The notes under the pieces: model-generated | The model's input: the letters and a program-made list of their open reading frames with translations, nothing else | What the model was told of the DNA's origin: nothing | Database searches by the model: none | Made by a program: the position numbers and the translations under genes | Virus record (IMG/VR): IMGVR_UViG_3300005527_000050 | Coordinates: 26,274-90,273 of that record | Length of the DNA: 64,000 nucleotides | Strand: one strand, 5' to 3' | Source of the DNA: a virus | Shown here: positions 22,935 through 32,900 of the stretch, in pieces | How the letters are laid out: each line of letters opens with the position of its first letter | How positions within the stretch are numbered: the first letter of the stretch is position 1

Positions 22935-24593
22935 ATGGCCGGTGTATCTACTCATTTCATTGCAGAATGTAAGGAAGAACTTGAATTTAAAAAGCAAGAA
23001 AAAGAACAGTTACTGGAACAACTTGCATTATATGATGTAAGAATAGATCGATATGATGCAGTTATTGAAAATATGGACAGGTCATTATTGCCTGGGATAG
23101 CAGAAATTAATGCTGGAGCGACTGCTGCAGCTGCAGCATATGAGTCTAGAGTTTCTACTGGGTGTAAAAGTGATTTAGCTTGGGTTCAAACCGGCCAACG
23201 TACTTTTAGAGTCGGTTTTACAAGCGTAGTGACTGAAACAATCTATGAAGTCAAAAAAGATTCTTCCACATATACACAGTATGGAAAATGGGGAATAAAA
23301 TATTACAGAAGACCTAAAAATCAAGATTATGGTTCCAATATTGTTTCTGAATTTTATGGAGCTATCAGTGCAGGAACTACCAACTTAGCAATTGTTCAAG
23401 CTGGTGTTGCTGGAACTGTTGGTATTTTGCCTGGTGATCTTATTACGGATGATCTAGAAAATCCTACTGTATTTGGAATAAATAATCTTCCCAATATTGT
23501 TGGTTTCGGACAAAGTACCTTAGTAATTGAAACCAAAATTTTTAATGGTAAGGTTACAATTGGATCTACTGTTATTGCACAAGCAGGAGTTGGAGATACA
23601 ACTCAAATTCAAGTAGGTAATAGAATTATTGGAACCAGTGTTTTACCTTTTGAAACTACTGTAGTGGCTATTAGTTCTGCTCCAATTGATATTGAAATAT
23701 GGGATTTTGATTTTGGTGGATTTATTACCACTAGTGTTACTGTTCCATCTTTGGTCATAAGTAATCCAGCTTTAGGTTCAACTACTATTGACTTTGCAAT
23801 AGGAATTACAAGTACTTATGATTCATTTTTAATAGATGTCCCTGCAAGTCAAGATGTTAATCCTAGTGATCCTACGAATTTTACTATAATTAGAACTACG
23901 CAATCAGTATTGGATGAATTTGATGCTACAAATAATCCTATAGATCCAGTTACTGTGGGGATTATGAATGAAAGCACTGTAGGATTTGGCCATAGTGTTG
24001 TGAGAGTTAGTAGTACTGCTCCTCCGGGACCTTTTCAGTGGAGAGAAGTTCTCGGTGATTTTGATCCAGAACCTGAGTGTGGGGCTGGATTTGTAGATTG
24101 GTATGAAGGAACTACTCAATGGCCTGTATTGATTACCAATACATTTGATTCTGAAGGAGCCTTAATTAGTTCGAGTAGCGCACATGCGCCAGAAGGAACT
24201 ACAGTTACATTATCAGTTGGAAGTACTGTTCCACAAAGATATGGAATAGGATATACTGGAACCAGTTCAAATAATCCATCTTTTTCTGGTTGTGGGGCAC
24301 AAAATACTGCTATATCAAACGCGGAATCAACAAGAAATTCAAGTATTACAAAGTCACAAGCAACAGTGGATGAAACTCTTGCTGCTTCATTAAGACTTAG
24401 ACAACTTAGAGATAAGTTGGAAGGTCAAGCATTTGTCTTTTTACAAGGAAGAGCTGCAGCGGACGCAGAAATAGTTAGATTAACTAAGGCAATTGCAGAG
24501 TTGGAAGCGGTAGATTTATCGCAATATGAACCAACAACGAACATAAACAAAAATAAATACACAAACAATACGGTCGGGGTGCCAACCACTTAA
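22935..24593 (+). CDS. Virion structural protein, 552 aa
   Basis: Helical coiled-coil ends (residues 8-50 and about 450-525, the latter with SLRLRQLRDKLEG and AEIVRLTKAIAELEA) flank a beta-rich Gly/Thr/Val middle with TTIQVGNRIIG-type strands, typical of cyanophage fibre or baseplate-associated proteins. Function not identified. End of the plus-strand late tail block. Confidence 0.55.
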   Translation: MAGVSTHFIAECKEELEFKKQEKEQLLEQLALYDVRIDRYDAVIENMDRSLLPGIAEINAGATAAAAAYESRVSTGCKSDLAWVQTGQRTFRVGFTSVVTETIYEVKKDSSTYTQYGKWGIKYYRRPKNQDYGSNIVSEFYGAISAGTTNLAIVQAGVAGTVGILPGDLITDDLENPTVFGINNLPNIVGFGQSTLVIETKIFNGKVTIGSTVIAQAGVGDTTQIQVGNRIIGTSVLPFETTVVAISSAPIDIEIWDFDFGGFITTSVTVPSLVISNPALGSTTIDFAIGITSTYDSFLIDVPASQDVNPSDPTNFTIIRTTQSVLDEFDATNNPIDPVTVGIMNESTVGFGHSVVRVSSTAPPGPFQWREVLGDFDPEPECGAGFVDWYEGTTQWPVLITNTFDSEGALISSSSAHAPEGTTVTLSVGSTVPQRYGIGYTGTSSNNPSFSGCGAQNTAISNAESTRNSSITKSQATVDETLAASLRLRQLRDKLEGQAFVFLQGRAAADAEIVRLTKAIAELEAVDLSQYEPTTNINKNKYTNNTVGVPTT

Positions 24594-24612
24594 AGAACTG
24601 TCACACACCCCC

Positions 24613-24642
24613 TGGACACCCCCCCACACTTCTTGGTATGAT
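24613..24642 (+). promoter_or_regulatory. Promoter of the pre-tRNA small-gene operon
   Basis: TGGACA (24613-24618), an 18-base C-rich spacer and TATGAT (24637-24642) followed by AGCCATGTT, the start-region motif of the cassette promoters further on. A GTCACAC tract precedes it. Confidence 0.6.
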
Positions 24643-24668
24643 AGCCATGTTAATCCAAACAACCCCTA

Positions 24669-24845
24669 ATGCAAATTGATCGTGATGTTTTGAAGAATCT
24701 TCAGGAACTGCAAGAAGATGTTGCAGAGGCCTTTACTGACGAAAACTTCCCTATGAGTGGTGAAGTTTATTGGACTGCGGTAGAGTGTCTTGCAACTGCA
24801 AAACTCGCAGAACTTCGTGGTGAACTGGTTGCAGATGAAGTATAA
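24669..24845 (+). CDS. Hypothetical protein, 58 aa
   Basis: Acidic, helical (NLQELQEDVAEAF). It is too short for usual ORF cut-offs but is the first gene after the promoter at 24613-24642. Overlaps the next gene by 11 bases. No recognised family. Confidence 0.6.
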   Translation: MQIDRDVLKNLQELQEDVAEAFTDENFPMSGEVYWTAVECLATAKLAELRGELVADEV

Positions 24846-24984
24846 AGTCCAGTACTTTAAACCCAAAAAGAAAGGCCTTGCCAAACACGAAGCAGTGTTC
24901 TACAATATAGAAGACGCAATGAGGTGGGAGTCTTACGTTAAATACGAATTGAACGCACAAAATCTAGAAATAGTTCCAATCTAA
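24835..24984 (+). CDS. Hypothetical protein, 49 aa
   Basis: ATG 24835, basic N-terminus KYKVQYFKPKKKG and a helix. It resembles small phage proteins carrying a strand-helix RNA/DNA-binding-like surface, but no family is recognised. Confidence 0.55.
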   Translation: MKYKVQYFKPKKKGLAKHEAVFYNIEDAMRWESYVKYELNAQNLEIVPI

Positions 24985-24985
24985 T

Positions 24986-25195
24986 ATGAGTCTACTCAAA
25001 ATTAACAGAGCATCACTTTACGAATATCCAGTGAAAACAACTCCTCAAAATGTCAAAGAATCAAACGAAGGACTGTTTCATGCTAAAATGACTCTACCTG
25101 CGGCTGCAAAACATTGCGGAATGACACAAAAAGAAATGAAGTTGACATTCTTCGAGTTTTTGAAGTATAATCCTCCTACCTACCAACCCGAGTAA
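24986..25195 (+). CDS. Hypothetical protein, 69 aa
   Basis: Contains a helix-turn-helix-like AAAKHCGMTQKEMKLTFFEFL segment (residues 38-58), so a small DNA-binding regulator is possible. Sits 1 base after the previous stop and 9 bases before the tRNA cluster. Confidence 0.55.
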   Translation: MSLLKINRASLYEYPVKTTPQNVKESNEGLFHAKMTLPAAAKHCGMTQKEMKLTFFEFLKYNPPTYQPE

Positions 25196-25204
25196 GGTTT
25201 TCGA

Positions 25205-25279
25205 GGGACTGTCGCCTATTGGTTAAGGCCCACTGCTTATAACGGTGTGAACGGAGTTCAATTCTCCGCAGTCCTACCA
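25205..25279 (+). tRNA. tRNA-Ile (anticodon UAU), CCA encoded
   Basis: Cloverleaf: acceptor GGGACTG/CAGTCCT with a G-T first pair; D arm GCC/GGC; anticodon stem CACTG/CGGTG with loop CTTATAA (anticodon TAT); T arm CGGAG/CTCCG; discriminator A then genomic CCA. It would read AUA directly without the lysidine-modified CAU tRNA bacteria normally use, which fits an AT-rich phage with many AUA codons. Confidence 0.85.
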
Positions 25280-25287
25280 AAATAAAT

Positions 25288-25370
25288 GGGAGCATGGTGG
25301 AATCGGTAGACACACCAGACTTAAAATCTGTCGGGCATAGCCTGTGGGAGTTCAAGTCTCCCTGCTCCTA
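25288..25370 (+). tRNA. tRNA-Leu (anticodon UAA)
   Basis: Class II tRNA with long variable arm. Acceptor GGGAGCA/TGCTCCT, anticodon stem CCAGA/TCTGT (last pair A-T outer region imperfect) with loop CTTAAAA (anticodon TAA), variable arm CGGGCATAGCCTG, T arm GGGAG/CTCCC, discriminator A. CCA is not encoded. Confidence 0.9.
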
Positions 25371-25394
25371 TTAGTATACATAGTTATACTATTT

Positions 25395-25466
25395 GCCCTT
25401 GTAGCTCAGTGGTAGAGCAACGGTTTTGTAAACCGTTGGTCGCTGGTTCAAATCCGGTCGGGGGCT
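25395..25466 (+). tRNA. tRNA-Thr (anticodon UGU)
   Basis: Acceptor GCCCTTG/CGGGGGC, D arm GCTC/GAGC, anticodon stem ACGGT/ACCGT with loop TTTGTAA (anticodon TGT), T loop TTCAAAT, discriminator T. CCA not encoded. Confidence 0.9.
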
Positions 25467-25514
25467 TCAGTAATTAAAAGATTCATGATCATCAATCTCT
25501 GGTACAATAAAGAC

Positions 25515-25643
25515 ATGAATCAATGGAGATGGTCGTTGACTGATCCATCCACAATGGAACAACATACAGGAGGACAACCAAATCTTAGAACAGCAATGAA
25601 TGACATTGCCAATACAGTAGAATTCATTTTAAGTAAAAAATGA
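25515..25643 (+). CDS. Hypothetical protein, 42 aa
   Basis: Begins MNQWRWSLTDPSTM; helical C-terminus. ATGA overlap with the next gene. A TACAAT hexamer at 25503-25508 could be a -10 box, but no good -35 is seen. Confidence 0.5.
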   Translation: MNQWRWSLTDPSTMEQHTGGQPNLRTAMNDIANTVEFILSKK

Positions 25644-26206
25644 ATAATACACATGTGTATTATAAAAAACTAAACGAGAAATCAATATTTTTATATGATT
25701 TTTGTAATTCAACAATGAACAATATCCCTGAAGATCAAAGAAAAAAATTAGTAAATCGTGCAGATTTTAAAGTTGTCAGGATAAACAAAGACCACTTTTT
25801 AAAAGAACCTTTAATTAAAAAGATACATGAACAATTTGAGATAAGTTTTGCTGGTATTTTTATCTTAGAAAAAAATACCGCATGTGAATTTCACATAGAT
25901 GAGCCAAGAAAAGTAGCCATCAATATGTTGTTATCTTCTGGAATAAGTCATAGTATTTTTAAAAAAGAAAATAAAGAATCCGATAACGCATATCAATACG
26001 AATTTGAAGAACTGATATTTGAAGAAAAATATTTTTATTTGTATAATGTCTCAAAAGAACATAGTGTAATAAACTTCGATAAACCAAGATATATGTTCTC
26101 AATCAAATTTAAAGATGGCAAATTGTCTTACGACGAATTATCAAAGTGGTGTGAAGAAAATAATTTGTTAGAAAACCAAAACAAAATAAGTAATTATACT
26201 CAGTGA
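25640..26206 (+). CDS. 2OG-Fe(II) oxygenase-like protein
   Basis: 188 aa, strongly AT-rich. A double-stranded beta-helix pattern with candidate iron ligands FHID (H85, D87) and EHSV (H141), and R150 after a strand as 2-oxoglutarate anchor, followed by YMFSIKF. Such enzymes hydroxylate proteins, nucleic acids or small molecules; substrate unknown. The gene overlaps the Mom-like gene by 4 bases, so a joint role in modifying a macromolecule is conceivable. Confidence 0.5.
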   Translation: MNNTHVYYKKLNEKSIFLYDFCNSTMNNIPEDQRKKLVNRADFKVVRINKDHFLKEPLIKKIHEQFEISFAGIFILEKNTACEFHIDEPRKVAINMLLSSGISHSIFKKENKESDNAYQYEFEELIFEEKYFYLYNVSKEHSVINFDKPRYMFSIKFKDGKLSYDELSKWCEENNLLENQNKISNYTQ

Positions 26207-26814
26207 AAAGTCAATTTTACATAGATAAAGTTGGTAAAGATGAAATAAAAGAACTTCTTTATACTCATCATTACCTTAAAGACGAATCTAAAGATTTTAA
26301 ATCTGGGTATAACTATGGACTTTTCAAACATCCTGACTGGGAATGTCCCCTTAGAATTAGCAGGTGCCTTGGTGCTTGCATTTTTAGTACACTCCCAGTA
26401 CCAGAAATCGCCGTAGGAGCTTTTGGTTTAAATCGTAATGAACAACAAGGAATTTTTGAACTATCCCGCCTCTGCATCCTCCCAGAAATTCAATCAGATG
26501 AATATAATATCACTTCTTGGTTTGTTTCAAGATCGATTAGACAGTTACGGAAGGATACTAAAGTTAAAGCAATCCTCTCTTACGCTGATAGTAATCGCCA
26601 TACTGGCACAATCTATCGCGCTTGTAACTTTAAGTATTACGGTCTCACGGATCGAAAAAAAGATTTCTACTATGCGGATGGAACTAAACACTCTCGTGGA
26701 AAAATAAAAGGTGAAAATGGCGAATGGAAAGATCGTAGTAGAAAACATAGATACTTAATGATTTTTGATAATTCTTTAAAAGAAAGCCTTGCCTGGAAAG
26801 AAGTTAAATGGTAA
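26203..26814 (+). CDS. Mom-like / GNAT-type acyltransferase
   Basis: 203 aa (GTG start in GTGA overlap). Segments ELSRLCILPE, SWFVSRSIRQLRK, AILSYADSNRHTGTIYRACNF and KYYGLT match the layout of phage Mu Mom and other GNAT-fold DNA-modification proteins, in which the SYAD..GTIYRA region is central. Mom modifies adenine to block restriction. Assignment is by pattern memory; a plain GNAT acetyltransferase is the alternative. Followed by a strong terminator, so the oxygenase-like and Mom-like genes close an operon. Confidence 0.6.
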   Translation: MKSQFYIDKVGKDEIKELLYTHHYLKDESKDFKSGYNYGLFKHPDWECPLRISRCLGACIFSTLPVPEIAVGAFGLNRNEQQGIFELSRLCILPEIQSDEYNITSWFVSRSIRQLRKDTKVKAILSYADSNRHTGTIYRACNFKYYGLTDRKKDFYYADGTKHSRGKIKGENGEWKDRSRKHRYLMIFDNSLKESLAWKEVKW

Positions 26815-26873
26815 TATATACTTGGTGGTACTAAGACACCAGCGACAAAATCCCTTCCGTGTGAACTTTAAAA

Positions 26874-26898
26874 CCTCCTCATTGAGAGGAGGTTTTTT
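26874..26898 (+). terminator. Terminator after Mom-like gene
   Basis: CCTCCTC, a 5-base loop and GAGGAGG followed by six T. It separates the upstream operon from the late fibre gene. Confidence 0.9.
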
Positions 26899-26903
26899 AG
26901 TGT

Positions 26904-26910
26904 CTAAATA
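26904..26910 (+). promoter_or_regulatory. Late promoter CTAAATA of the giant fibre gene
   Basis: CTAAATA directly after the terminator and 34 bases before the ATG; AGGA (around 26933) serves as Shine-Dalgarno. Confidence 0.7.
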
Positions 26911-26944
26911 TAAAAAGAATAATTTGTCACTGTAGGAAAACAAG

Positions 26945-29900
26945 ATGCCGCTAAGTAGATTAGAGAATTTCCTAAAAAATGCTGAGGGTAATATCCTATA
27001 TGTTAACCCTTCTGATTTTGATGCTACTGATAGTATTGAGAATAGAGGTAACTCCTTAACTAGACCGTTTAGAACTATCCAGAGAGCTGTTCTGGAAGCG
27101 GCAAGATTTTCATATTTGGTAGGAAAGAATAACGATAAAATTGATACTACAACTATTCTAGTTTATCCAGGCGTTCACTACATTGATAATAGACCTGGAC
27201 ATTCAATTACAAATCAAAGTGGTACTGCAGAATTTAAAAGATTTGTAAATGGATCTTGGACTACATCTGGCGCTACATTATCAGAATTCACATTGAATTC
27301 TAATTTTGATCTTTTTGATGAAGATAACGATTTATACAAATATAATTCTACCGAAGGTGGTGTAATTCTACCTAGAGGTACTTCAATTGTTGGTCTAGAT
27401 CTTAGAAAGACTAAGATTCGTCCAATGTATGTACCAGATCCACTGAATGATAATGTAGATCCTACAGCTGTGTTCAGAGTTACTGGTACTTGTTACTTTA
27501 CGGCATTTAGTATTTTTGATGCTGATCCACAGAGGGCTTGTTATAAGGATTCTACATCAAGAAAAGTTGTTCCAAACTATTCGCACCATAAACTAACTTG
27601 TTTTGAATATGCTGATGGTGTAAATCAAGTTAAGTTGGGATCTGAGCATACAGGTCTCACCGACTTGGATATGTATTACTATAAGGTTTCATATGCCTAT
27701 GGTGATACTTCTGGAAGAGGTATTCCAAATTACCCAGTAAACAATAGTTCAGACTTTGAGCCGTCTATTGATGAATATAGAATTGTTGGAGATCTTCGTG
27801 CTGATCCTATTGGAATTACGAGTATTAAGTCTGGTAATGGTATTGTAGCGACTACAACTATTACAGTAACAACTGATGTTCCACATAATTTATTCAAAGA
27901 TACACCTGTTCTTATTACTGGAATTACAACAAGTGTTGATGAGTATAATGGATCTTTCTTAGTTAGTGATGTAACAAGTGCAACAGAATTTAAATATGTT
28001 GCTCCATCAACTCCAGTTATAGCTCTACCAACATCAGGACAAATTCTTAATGCTAGAGCTATTGTAGAGTCTGACAGCGTTTCTTCAGCTTCTCCATATA
28101 TTTTCTCTTGTACATTGAGATCCGTTTATGGTATGAACGGACTTCATGCTGATGGTAACAAGGCAACAGGATTTAAATCCATGTTGACTGCTCAGTTTAC
28201 TGGAATTTCTCTACAGAAAGATGACAATGCTTTCCTATTGTATGATACGGAAACAGGGATATACAATGAAAATTTAACTGTTGACGACGCAGATAAACCA
28301 CTTCATACAAATTCTAGGGCAATTTATAGACCTGGTTGGGAAAACTTCCACATGAAGTGTAGTAATAATTCTATTCTTCAGTGTGTTTCTATTTTCGCAA
28401 TCGGATTCGCAAGACACTTTGTAGCTGAATCTGGTGGTGACCAATCTATTACTAACTCAAACTCAAACTTTGGCGCAGTTTCATTAGAAGCTGTGGGATT
28501 CAGACCAGAGTCGTTTGATAGAGACGATGTTGGTTATATTACACACGTAATTCCACCAAGAGACTTAACATTTAGAGAAACTAACGTAACTTGGTTGCCT
28601 CTTGATGTCAACAAGATTATTTCAGCTGCTAACACTGCAAGACTTTACATATCTGGTTATGACAGTTCGGACATTGCTCCACCATCACAGATTGACTCCT
28701 ATAGAATTGGTGCAAAAGAGAATGAAGAGTTATATCTGTCTGTAATCATTGGATCTCAACAAAATAACTTTAAAGCCCCAATTTTGATGCAGGTTCCTAG
28801 TGGAATCGGAACTTCGTCTAAAAAAGTATATACAGTTGGTAGAAATTCAGGAATCAACAGTATTACCTCAAATATCCTAACTCTCCAGTCAAATCACCAA
28901 TTTTTCAATGGAGAAAAGGTAAGAATTGTAAGTGACAATGGCGATTTACCAGAAAATGTGGCTTCTGATAAAATTTATTATGCTTATACAACAGGATTAT
29001 CAGCTAATCAAATTAGACTATCCTCCACATTAAATGATGCAAACGCTGGAAATACTATCACCGGCATTTCCAATGGTGGTGGAAGACTCGAAGTAATCAG
29101 TTATGTTTCAGATAAACGACCAGGAGATGTAGGTCACCCGATACAATATGATAGTACAGTAAGTAACTGGTATATTCAAAGTACACCAGTTACCCTATTC
29201 AACACCATTTATACTGGTATTGTAGGAATTGGATCAACTACACTAGGAACTCAAACTGGATCAACATTTATCACTAGAAGAATTGATAACAGAGGTCTAG
29301 ATGATAGAATTTATAAGTTCCGTTATGTCATTCCAAAAGAATTTGTAGATGCTAGACCACCGACTGATGGATTTGTTCTTCAAGAATCAAAATCCGTAGG
29401 TATCAGTAGTGTATCTTATTTAACATCCGCACTCACAGATGTAACTCAATTAAGAAATCCTAGAATAATTAAAACTATCAATTATTCTAGTGGTAGTGCG
29501 TTTGTAAAGACCGAATTGCCTCACAATCTTGTCATTGGTGATACTGTAAAAATTTCAAACGTAGTAAGTTCAGCTCAAACTGTAGCATCTTATAATGGAT
29601 CTTTTGAAGTTATTTCAATAACAAATTCAAAAGAGTTTGCCATTGGTGGTTTCGATGCCAGCCCTGGAACATTTTTAAATCAAACTAACCAAAGATCAAC
29701 TCAACAACAAATTGAGGCTTTACCAACAATACAAAAGGAAAAGTCTAGAGACAGTATTTACATCTATAGAAGTCAAGAAATTAAACCATTCATTCCTGGT
29801 GCTGGTGGTCAGGATGGAATTTATAACATTATTGCACTATCTGGTAGTATTAAACCAAATTCTAAGGTTGGATTTGGTTTAAGTAATACCAACTTTAACC

Positions 29901-32900
29901 AAGACGTAAGAAATCTATATCCACAAATAGACAGAGATAATTACAACTCTGATCCACTACCCACATTAAGTTATGCTGAACTATATCCAACTGGAATCGT
30001 CAAAACAAGTGATAAGAAAAACTCTCTTACTAAAGAATCTTTAAACCATTTCTTCGATAATAACAGAGTTGGATATGCAATTACTGGAGCAGTAATTACT
30101 GGATCTGGAAACACAACTATCACACTCTTTACAGATATTGATCATAATCTAAATTCAATTAGATCTCTAACCTTAACAAACGCAGGTTCTGGTTATAACA
30201 ACAGTGCTGGAGTTACAAGTGCAATTTATTCCGCTGAGTTAATTAACAATTTCATTACTGGAAAAAATGCTACCGTAAAAGTAACTATTTCAGTTGGAAA
30301 TACTATTTCATCTGTAGAAATCGTTGATCCCGGTTCAGTATATGGAATCGGAAATACTATGACCATTTCTGCGGATCCTGCAGGAGCTCCTTCAACTTAT
30401 GCTGTTGTTCAAGTTGCATCCATTAACAACAATATTGGCGATTCTCTAGAATTGAGTGGATTCATGGAACCACTCATGAATGGAACATTCAGAATCATAG
30501 ATGTTCCTTCAACTAAAACTATCGCCTTAATCAGAGAAGGTGGTCTACCTTCAGCGACTTATCGAACCAGAAATGATGAAAGATTGCCAATTGCATATCT
30601 ATCCGCAAAAGGAGTTGGAGTAAGTACCATCAGACTTAATGGTACAGTTGGAATTACAACAGTAGTTTGTTCGGAAGGTCATGGACTTCTCCCTGGTAAT
30701 ACATTCACTCTTGTTGGGGTAGGAAATACATACTTCTCTAAGAAATTCATTGTTAATGAATCTTTAGGTATTACCTCATTCACATTTAGTTCCGGAATTA
30801 CTACAGTTACTCAAACTTGGAATTTAACTGGAGTAACTGCACATAAATCAACTCTTTCTGCAAATGGAAGAGCTCTAGGATCTGGAGAAGAAAATCTTGG
30901 TGGAAGAGGTAACTTCTTATACGCTGGAATCACTACTACAATATCAACTCCAATCACTTCGACAGACAGTTCTATAACATTAACAAGTGCTAATGGATTT
31001 AAGAAGGGTGACTTTATTTCTATAAATTCTGAAATTATTAGACTTTCAAGTGATCCTGCAGGAAATACATTCAATGTTCTAAGAGGACAATTTTCAACAG
31101 TTGCTGGTTCTGGTGGTTCGGGTTCAGTAGTAAGAAAGATCCGTATTCTTCCAGTAGAAATTCGTAGACCATCTATTCTTCGTGCATCTGGACATACATT
31201 TGAATATCTTGGATACGGTCCTGGTAACTATTCAACAGGTTTACCTGTAAAACAAGACAGGATCTTAAGTACAGATGAAAGTCTAGTTTCTCAAGCACGA
31301 GAACAGGACGGTGGTACAGTCGTTTATACTGGCATGAACGACAGAGGTGAATTTTATACTGGTGCTTCAAAAGTTAATGGTGCAACTGGTGAAGAAGAGA
31401 CTGTTGACGCTCCCGTTGTTTCATTCTTTGGAGATGATTTACTAACAGGTACTGAAAAGAGAAACAGTGGTGTTTTTGATGACCTAGTTGTTAAAGAAAG
31501 AATCACCGTTGAAGGTGGTGAAAATAACAACCAAACATCTCAGTTCTACGGACCAGTTAACTTCTCTCAAAAGGTAACTAGCTCTGCTGACGATGGACTT
31601 GAGACTAGAGATCTATACATCAAGGGTCTTGCATCTCAACCAAAGCTTCTAACCGTTGGTATTTCAACTCCAACAGACGCTAAGAAGACTGGAGATATCT
31701 CATTCCTAGCTAACCCAGACCCTGCTGGATATATTGGTCACGTTTATGCTGATGGTGATTGGCGTCGTTGGGGAATGATTTCTCAAGATAAGAATAGAGA
31801 TTACCTCAAGTTAGATCAGGTTGCTATTGGTCAGTCTGCTGGTGTTTATAACTTCTCCGACGCACTAGAAGTTAATGGAACGGTTAAGGTTAGAAACCTC
31901 TATGTGGGTGGTGCTGTTACATTCGCTGGTGCTCAGGCAATCGGTAACGCTTCATTTGATAATATTACAGTCAATAATACAACTGTATTCTCTGGAGTTG
32001 GAACAAATTATACAATTAGAACAACTAATGCAAATACAATTGCACAATTCCAAAACATAGAAGTTATTGGAACTGCTGCAACATTTACAAATGCAACGGT
32101 AAGATTTGAGAATTCTTTCAATTCCGTATTCACTGGAGTATCTACTGTTGCTGGAACTTTAGTTGTTGGTAATTTGTCTGTGCCAGCTGGAATTATTTCC
32201 GCATCAAATATGATTATTGATAATCTAAACGTTAATAGATTATCAGTATCTACAGAAGCTTCAATACTATCTGGTATTATTACTGCAATTAGAACCAGAT
32301 ATATTGGTGGTGGCATTGGAACATTCCCATCTCTAGCATGTTTTAATGTTGGTGTTGTTACTTCATTGACTGGCGTTGCTTGTACAATTACTACAATTAA
32401 TGGTACTAATGCTTTCATTACAGGTATCAGAGCTAATACATCTTTTGCAACTCCTCTTGCAACAATTAACACTGGTATTATTACAAACTTCGCAAGCACA
32501 GTTGCAGGAATTACAAGTGCATATGTAGTTACTGGATTCACAACTACTGAAATTATTAGTAATTGGATCGGTGCTCCAACTGCTTATACTAATGTTGGAT
32601 TTACTACTACTGCCGTTGTTACAGGTTGGATGGGGGCTCCAACTGCTTACGTCAACAGTGGTATTATCACTACTCTCAGTGGTACAACAGCTACCTACCA
32701 AAATGGACAATTTACTGGAGCACTACGATTAAACGGTACTGCAACAGGACAGGGTATTTACGCAAATATTGGTATTATTAGTGCCTTTGGACCTGGTGCT
32801 ACAAATCCAACTGCTGGTAGCATGAATATCAACTGTGGACCTTCTGGAGATATTACTGGAAGAGTAATCACTTCTACAGTTGCAACTGGAACAGCTCCAT

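Noticed and set aside
32008-32541. Antisense 177-aa ORF within the giant fibre gene
   Set aside because: Repetitive Val/Ile/Pro composition mirrors the Thr/Asn-rich sense repeats.
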